Positions 59,317 to 64,000 of a stretch of DNA of 64,000 bases are shown in pieces. A program made the translations under genes and the position numbers. The notes under the pieces were generated by a model. It saw only the letters and a program-made list of their open reading frames with translations, ran no database searches and was not told the origin of the DNA. Each line of letters starts with the position of its first letter. The first letter of the stretch is position 1. This DNA is from Cellulophaga omnivescoria (lineage in GTDB: Bacteria; Bacteroidota; Bacteroidia; Flavobacteriales; Flavobacteriaceae), in contig NZ_MDDP01000010.1 of assembly GCF_001999725.1 (NCBI RefSeq), positions 248,001-312,000 of the forward strand. The letters are read 5' to 3'.

Positions 59317-59496
59317 CTATTCAGATTTTTTTAATTTAAAATAATAAAAAAAAGAAAAAACAGCAAAGGAGAAAAACATTAAATTTTGTCCCCATTTGAT
59401 TTCAAGTGAGTCATCAAATAGATAGCCAGAGATAGAGTTAAGAAAGGCTATTCCAGTTATTATTCCGCAAATTAAAAATATTGTTTTCTTGTTCAT
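59317..59496 (-). CDS. Small two-helix membrane protein, 59 residues
   Basis: The minus strand encodes 59 residues from ATG 59496-59494 to TAG 59319-59317, starting MNKKTIFLICGIITGIAFLN and ending YYFKLKKSE. There are two hydrophobic helices (IFLICGIITGIAFLNSI and LMFFSFAVFSFFYYF) separated by a short acidic loop (DDSLEIKWGQ). It is the cassette nearest the boundary element of array 2: TACCAAAC (59130-59137) is the complement of GTTTGGTA (59525-59532). No family is recognised. Confidence 0.6.
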   Translation of the reverse strand: MNKKTIFLICGIITGIAFLNSISGYLFDDSLEIKWGQNLMFFSFAVFSFFYYFKLKKSE

Positions 59497-59524
59497 AAAT
59501 ACTTTTTTAGTTGATTATATAAAT

Positions 59525-59626
59525 GTTTGGTACTAGTTAGTAAACGCAATTAATTGCGTTTATTCCGCCAATATGGCTGTGTAAACACATGTTTTGTGTA
59601 TTTTTCTTACAATTTATAAATGTTTA
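59525..59626 (-). repeat. Array-2 boundary element B (shared with 8427-8536)
   Basis: It contains the perfect palindrome AAACGCAAT-TA-ATTGCGTTT (59542-59561), then TATTCCGCCAATATGGCTGTGTAAAC, then TATTTTTCTTACAATTTATAA. This matches element A with only a few substitutions and a short gap. As with A, it lies between a core gene (RidA) and the first gene of the array, with array genes transcribed away from it. Confidence 0.75.
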
Positions 59627-59835
59627 TTTATAGCAAAAAATATATTGTGTGGTTTTTTATTTGTAAACTTTTTAAGTAGGGTTAATTTTGGGAGTAACTG
59701 GCTTGTAATTTTTATAAACTAGTTCAATAAATATGTCTACATCGCTATCAGCGTAGTATATTGGTTTCATTGGTTTTTGTATGCCATTTTTGTAGGTGAT
59801 AATTTTACTGGGCATAGTTTTATAAATTTTAGTTA

Positions 59836-60291
59836 TTATTTTATGGTAAATGTTGCTGTTAAACCTACACTAAAGTTACGGGGTAATTTATGTACACCAA
59901 AAATGGCTCTTGTGTGTTTCCCTTTTTCTTCTAATACATTTACAAATAGGTCTGATGCTCCGTTAGCTACAGTTGGAGAATCATCCCAATCTTGTCCTGA
60001 CTGAAAATAGATATCAATATGATTTAGACCAATAATAGTATTAAACCCAATTTTATTATTTACCTGTGCCAATACATTTAATGCGCATATTTCCATTGCT
60101 TTATAGCCTTGTTGAGTAGAAATTTGGTCTCCTAAACGCCCTTGGTATAGGTATTTGTTGTTTGCTATAGGAAATTGTATTGCTATGTAGGCTATATTTC
60201 CTCTAATGTTTACTGATACATAGTTGCCACCTGGGGTAGATACTTCTGGTAGCTCAAGATTTAGCTTTTTTAGATTATCTAAGGGGTTCAT
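59836..60291 (-). CDS. RidA-family protein
   Basis: The 151-residue cytoplasmic protein has the RidA/YjgF fold: LPEVSTPGGNYVSVNIRGNIAYIAIQFPI, KYLYQGRLGDQISTQQGYKAMEICALNVLAQV, and the C-terminal SPTVANGASDLFVNVLEEKGKHTRAIFGVHKLPRNFSVGLTATFTI. RidA proteins deaminate reactive enamine/imine intermediates; this longer COG0251 subgroup is less well defined. The Arg seen in classical RidA active sites falls within HTRAIFGVHKLP. It is the core gene adjoining the array-2 boundary. Confidence 0.88.
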   Translation of the reverse strand: MNPLDNLKKLNLELPEVSTPGGNYVSVNIRGNIAYIAIQFPIANNKYLYQGRLGDQISTQQGYKAMEICALNVLAQVNNKIGFNTIIGLNHIDIYFQSGQDWDDSPTVANGASDLFVNVLEEKGKHTRAIFGVHKLPRNFSVGLTATFTIK

Positions 60292-60504
60292 TGTTTAAAA
60301 TTTTTGTGTTTTGGTTTTTAGATAGTTATCTATGTAAAATTAGTTAATTTTAATTAGTGTAAAATTATGTTCTTACTTTATAATAGGCGTAACCATTGTG
60401 CTGCTATTTGGTTTACTACATTTTTATAAGTGTTTTTTTATTATTAAAATATAGTGTAGGTCTGTACCATTTTATGGCTTATTTGGCATTATAGTTTATT
60501 GCAT

Positions 60505-60532
60505 AAAAAAAGCCCTAAGCTTTACTTAGGGC
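60505..60532 (-). terminator. Terminator of the sensor kinase gene
   Basis: GCCCTAAG (60512-60519) pairs with CTTAGGGC (60525-60532) with a 5-nt loop, followed on the minus strand by TTTTTTT (60511-60505). The rest of the 60292-60574 gap is AT-rich with nothing else recognised. Confidence 0.9.
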
Positions 60533-60574
60533 AGTTGTTAATTGTATGGCTACAATTACTTATAATTAATATAA

Positions 60575-61777
60575 TTATTTTTTAATACTAAAACTAAAGG
60601 TAGAGCCTTTGCCTAGTGTGGAGTTTACTTTTATAGTACCACCAGATTTTTCTACTATTTTTTTTACGGTAGCTAAACCAATACCATTACCACGCACGCC
60701 GTATTTGTCTTGGTTAGCGTTTACTTCAAAAATTTTAAAAATTTGTTCTTGTTTTTCTTCTGGTATACCTGGCCCATTATCTTTTACATAAAACTGATAA
60801 TGGGTTTTTGTATCGGTTACACCTAACTCTATTTGTATGTGCTCTTTATTATTGTATTTAATAGCATTGGTAACTAAGTTTATTAATATTTGATCTAAGG
60901 CAGTTTCGTTTATATACAAATCTGTAATAGTGTTGTGCATGCTAAAGGTTACATTTTTTTCAAAAGAAAATAATCCAAAAATGGTGTTTTTAACAGATTC
61001 TACCTTAACATCTACCTTATTTTTGCCTAAAATACTCTCACTTCTACTGTAATCTAATAAGCCTTCAATTAAGCCTTTCAATTTGTCTGATGAGTCTATA
61101 ATCATCTTTAAAATTTGTTTTCCTTCATCATCTATTTTAGACTCATACATATCTAAAAACATACTTGTTAAACTAGATACATTGTTTAAAGGAGACTTTA
61201 AATCGTGAGCAGCAATAAAAGCAAAGCGTTCTAGGTCTAGGTTTTTTTCTTCTTGCTTTTGTAGTTCTTCTTCTAATCTTTTTTTGCTTTTTCTAAGGCT
61301 AAGTAAGTTCATTACTTGTTTAGATAATGCTTGTAAAGATTTTTGTTGATGCTCTGTAAGTGTATTTGGTTTTTGGTCTACAACACATAATGTGCCTAAA
61401 GGTAAACCGTCTTCTGTGGTAAAAGGTACGCCTGCATAAAACAGCACGTTGGTTTCACCAGTAACCAAAGGGTTGTCATAAAAGCGCTCATCTTCACTGG
61501 TGTTTGGCACCATAAAAACTTGTCCGTTTTCATGTATTGCGTGCCCACAGAACGATATGTCTCTGTCCATTTCATCTACATCTATACCATAACTAGATTT
61601 AAACCACTGCCTATCTTTATCTATAAGTGTTATCATAGCCATTGGCATATTGCATATTTCTGCTGCAATTGCTGTAATGTTGTCGTAATCAGACTCTGGT
61701 AAGGAATCTAATATGGAGTAAGATTGTAGTTTATCTAATCGTTCTCTTTCTTTAATATGCTCTTTTGGTGCTATCAT
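60575..61777 (-). CDS. GAF-domain sensor histidine kinase
   Basis: The 400-residue cytoplasmic kinase starts at the ATG at 61777-61775 (MIAPKEHIKERERLDKLQSYSI); the frame continues 15 codons upstream. An N-terminal GAF domain (about 15-165: AMITLIDKDRQWFKSSYGIDVDEMDRDISFCGHAI, YAGVPFTTEDGLPLGTLCVVD) is followed by a coiled-coil linker. The HisKA domain has FAFIAAHDLKSPLNNVSSL, and HATPase_c has the N box LINLVTNAIKYN and G boxes DNGPGIPEE and GNGIGLATVKKIVEKSGG. No membrane helix and no response regulator are adjacent, so it is an orphan soluble kinase. Confidence 0.92.
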   Translation of the reverse strand: MIAPKEHIKERERLDKLQSYSILDSLPESDYDNITAIAAEICNMPMAMITLIDKDRQWFKSSYGIDVDEMDRDISFCGHAIHENGQVFMVPNTSEDERFYDNPLVTGETNVLFYAGVPFTTEDGLPLGTLCVVDQKPNTLTEHQQKSLQALSKQVMNLLSLRKSKKRLEEELQKQEEKNLDLERFAFIAAHDLKSPLNNVSSLTSMFLDMYESKIDDEGKQILKMIIDSSDKLKGLIEGLLDYSRSESILGKNKVDVKVESVKNTIFGLFSFEKNVTFSMHNTITDLYINETALDQILINLVTNAIKYNNKEHIQIELGVTDTKTHYQFYVKDNGPGIPEEKQEQIFKIFEVNANQDKYGVRGNGIGLATVKKIVEKSGGTIKVNSTLGKGSTFSFSIKK

Positions 61778-61907
61778 GGGGCCGTAGCTTTTTTTACTTA
61801 TTGTAGGTTGTAAAAAACACAAGAATGCATTTCACGGGACTTTCCACACACTTAAACGGTGTTTTAATGTGTTTATTGTGTGGTGGTTGTATGTATTAAC
61901 CTTCTTT

Positions 61908-62531
61908 TTATTTTAGGTTTTTGTATTTGTTATATTGTGCAGTATTGCCTTGTTTTAAATAGAGTTTTAGTAATTTTCTAAGTGAACTTGCATTACCTTT
62001 TTTGTGGTTGTCTACAGCAGATTTCCAAATTTTTTCTGCATTTACTAAATCTCCTTTTTTATAATAAGCCTCACCAAGTAAGTTTTTGGTAAAGACAGAA
62101 GTAGAGTCTAGTTCTAGGTATTTTATAGCCTCATCATACCTTCTTAGTTTTAAATATGCATTACCAAGGTTGTAAATCACATCTAAATTACCTTTGTCTG
62201 CTAATGTTTTTGCGTATTTAATTGTGCCTTCATAGTCTTCATTACTAGCACATAAAGAAGCTAATATTTGAGCGGCAGACTCATTGCCTTGCTCAAAACT
62301 CATTTGATAGTATTTTTTTGCTTCACTAAGATTATGGTTGTTAACATACAGTAATGCTAACTTGTTCATAGATCTTGTGCTGCCATCCTCAATAGCCAAT
62401 TTGTAGTGTTTTATGGCTTTTTCTGTGTCTCCGTTCTTTTTGTATTTGTCTGCTAAAGACTCGTTAGATGGCGAACAACTGTTTAGCAGAATCACAAATA
62501 CAGAAATCTGTAGTAAGTTCTTCATTCTCAT
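61908..62531 (-). CDS. TPR/Sel1-repeat lipoprotein
   Basis: The 207-residue precursor has a lipoprotein signal (MKNLLQISVFVILLNSC; lipobox LNSC; start at 62531 or the ATG two codons later). Helical TPR/Sel1-like repeats follow: SLADKYKKNGDTEKAIKHYKLAIEDGS, SMNKLALLYVNNHNLSEAKKYYQMSFEQGN, VIYNLGNAYLKLRRYDEAIKYLELD, NLLGEAYYKKGDLVNAEKIWKSAV. It is a likely periplasmic or outer-membrane protein-interaction module. Confidence 0.85.
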   Translation of the reverse strand: MRMKNLLQISVFVILLNSCSPSNESLADKYKKNGDTEKAIKHYKLAIEDGSTRSMNKLALLYVNNHNLSEAKKYYQMSFEQGNESAAQILASLCASNEDYEGTIKYAKTLADKGNLDVIYNLGNAYLKLRRYDEAIKYLELDSTSVFTKNLLGEAYYKKGDLVNAEKIWKSAVDNHKKGNASSLRKLLKLYLKQGNTAQYNKYKNLK

Positions 62532-62918
62532 AGGTTAAAGTTCTTAGGTTTGTATATTTCTTATTTAATGCCCGTAATAGCGTTCAAAAATTACTTGCCA
62601 AATCTGGGGAAGATATGGTGGCTTAAAAAAGATTTTTTAGTTTTATATCATTTGTAAATTTTTACTGGTTTTTAAAATTAATAATAGATTAAAGGTAAGT
62701 TATTTAGGGTACAAAAATAAGGTTATTCTTGCAAATCGTGAAAAAAGTTGTAATTAATTAACATATAAGGTTTTAGTAGTTGTTGCTAATTTTTAGGTAC
62801 GTTAGTTTTATAATTACATTTTGTAACTTAATATATGTATCTAAACTTTTAATTAGCACATAACTTTATGTATGTTTTTTTTTCTAAAAATGGATGGTTT
62901 AAACGGTAGGGAAGAAGT
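62532..62918. other. Intergenic stretch of about 390 bp, nothing recognised
   Basis: AT-rich sequence between the TPR lipoprotein gene and the end of the FMN-binding gene, all read on the minus strand. The promoter of the lipoprotein gene should lie here, but I see no exact TAnnTTTG at a suitable distance and no convincing coding frame. Confidence 0.4.
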
Positions 62919-64000
62919 TTATATTTTGTTCTTGTATAATTTTTTAAAATTAATAACTGCTTGCTTTTGTGTGTTGCTTAGCTTTTTGTTTGATAAAAAC
63001 CAGTATACACGCCTTGCAGTTAAAAAATCTCCATTGAGTAAAGGAGTTAGGTTGTTTGCTGTTTGGTTTGAGAAGTATTGCTTTTTTTCTAGCATATTTA
63101 TTAAAGCATCTACTTCTTGGTAAGTTTGTAACGTATTTGCATAACTGCTAATGCTTTCTAAATAAATGGGAGTTGCTTGTTTATTTGTTAATGTAATAGA
63201 TTTTAAAGCAGCTATTTTTTGCTCAGAGTTTCCTATAATAAATAACTTTTTTATGTTTTTAAAATAGCCATTTTTTGTAGAGCTTTCAAAATAAGTAATT
63301 GTTGGTTTTACAATTGCTGGTGAGTTATTAATATGTTTAAAAATAGCATCTAAATACGCTTTTTTATATAGTTTTCTGTGGGTTAGTTCTTTTAAGGCCA
63401 AGGCGTAATACGTAGGCTTTTTGGTTTTTATGTAAGCTACTAATTGTTTGGTAGATGCAGTTTTGGAGGTTAACTGTTGTATGGTGTTAACTACATCTCC
63501 GTTTGCCCAATGCCATAGGGTAAAACAGGTAAGAGCAGCTCCTGGCACTGTATCTTTGGTGTCTAGTTCTAAAGCTGTGGCGCCAGATATTACGTCTACA
63601 TTAGTATTAAGTTCATTTTTTACGGTTAATATATCGCCTATAAAAACTTCTTTAAATGGCGAGTTTTTATTTAAAAGAATACGGTGTAGTTTTTTGTAGT
63701 CGTTAGCAGTAAACACATCTGCTTCGTATTTTTCTAGGGTAGCTAATTCTTCAAGCTCGTAACGTTGGTAATTACCTATGTCATCCCAATGTAAACGTAC
63801 AGGAATTATTTTACACACATTTTCTAAACATATTACAGATTCTACATCCATAAAATACCCTGTAGTAAATCCGGCTTTATCTTTTACTTGGGTTAATACC
63901 GCTTTAATAGGCATTTTTTCTCCAGGATGATGAATAGTAACCTTATACTCTATGTTGTTAAGATTATTGTGATTCTCTTTTTGAAAAATAATTAAGAAGA
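62919..64000 (-). CDS. FMN-binding-domain protein, 5' end beyond the window
   Basis: The frame stays open to the window edge upstream of the first visible ATG (63914), reading FLIIFQKENHNNLNNI and then EYKVTIHHPGEKMPIKAV, so the gene is truncated. It contains an FMN-binding-like domain: GFTTGYFMDVESVICLENVCKIIPVRLHWDDIGNYQRYEL and the signature VDVISGATA, where the Thr would carry covalent FMN, then FTLWHWANGD. The C-terminal half is helical (LVAYIKTKKPTYYALALKELTH) and of unknown function. It may belong to electron transfer at the membrane or periplasm; the missing N-terminus decides location. Confidence 0.75.
   Translation of the reverse strand, partial: FLIIFQKENHNNLNNIEYKVTIHHPGEKMPIKAVLTQVKDKAGFTTGYFMDVESVICLENVCKIIPVRLHWDDIGNYQRYELEELATLEKYEADVFTANDYKKLHRILLNKNSPFKEVFIGDILTVKNELNTNVDVISGATALELDTKDTVPGAALTCFTLWHWANGDVVNTIQQLTSKTASTKQLVAYIKTKKPTYYALALKELTHRKLYKKAYLDAIFKHINNSPAIVKPTITYFESSTKNGYFKNIKKLFIIGNSEQKIAALKSITLTNKQATPIYLESISSYANTLQTYQEVDALINMLEKKQYFSNQTANNLTPLLNGDFLTARRVYWFLSNKKLSNTQKQAVINFKKLYKNKI

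Noticed and set aside
62872-63123. Plus-strand frame near the FMN-binding gene
   Set aside because: Mostly antisense to the FMN-binding gene and rich in Phe/Leu from an AT-rich tract.
1-64000. Integron integrase or transposase accounting for the cassette arrays
   Set aside because: I found no tyrosine recombinase, serine recombinase or IS transposase reading frame in the window; any such enzyme must be elsewhere.

Overview
The window is a chromosomal segment from a member of the Bacteroidota, most likely a marine Flavobacteriaceae species. This rests on the low GC content, promoters of the TTG-N19-22-TAnnTTTG type, start sites without Shine-Dalgarno sequences, type IX secretion (T9SS) C-terminal sorting domains, paired DUF1800/DUF1501 genes, an OlsF-type ornithine-lipid synthase, TlpA-like thioredoxins and many short lipoproteins. 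I cannot name the genus.

Layout. 1-1110: an SDR oxidoreductase followed by a truncated AraC regulator (minus strand). 1207-8536: an accessory array read entirely on the minus strand, with five gene modules separated by related repeats of about 110-190 bp. 8781-32355: core genes, namely ssb, tex, an OmpA lipoprotein, ferritin, metG, DUF1501/DUF1800 surface proteins, yraN, mfd, a terB-like gene, fbp, aspartate kinase and olsF. 32041-37321: a tightly packed minus-strand group (PqqB-like hydrolase, ggt, cupin, 2-hydroxyacid dehydrogenase, DUF1801, VOC, TM2). 37424-39189: histidine decarboxylase with a divergent Lrp regulator. 39184-47250: mgtE, rsmA, DUF4286, a TPR protein, serS, a gamma-carboxylase-like membrane protein and ribF. 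47299-51746: a secreted metalloprotease and a coupled lipoprotein. 51747-54307: prs-rplY-pth and tRNA-Leu. 54358-57001: lipoproteins, a PD40 protein, a cupin and a GNAT enzyme. About 57518-59626: a second, smaller array of the same kind. 59836-64000: RidA, a sensor kinase, a TPR lipoprotein and a truncated FMN-binding protein.

The most interesting content is the two accessory arrays. Their intergenic repeats begin with CAAC and end with GTTG. Inside these ends is a second complementary pair (GTATA or GGCTAT types), and some copies carry a central hairpin with compensatory base changes. The bases just inside each end differ between modules, but in most modules the two ends are complementary to each other over 8-14 bp. 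Integron cassettes with attC sites have this property, yet no integrase is present in the window. Each array starts next to core genes at the same roughly 100-bp element (8427-8536 and 59525-59626), and all genes point away from it. I propose an integron-like or otherwise folded-DNA cassette system.

The cassette next to the first boundary element carries a four-helix membrane protein overlapping a DndC-like sulfurtransferase, with no other dnd genes. This is a candidate two-gene defence module. Other cassettes carry DinB, AraC-VOC-methyltransferase-membrane-GNAT, NTF2-like, lipoprotein and small membrane genes, which is typical accessory cargo.
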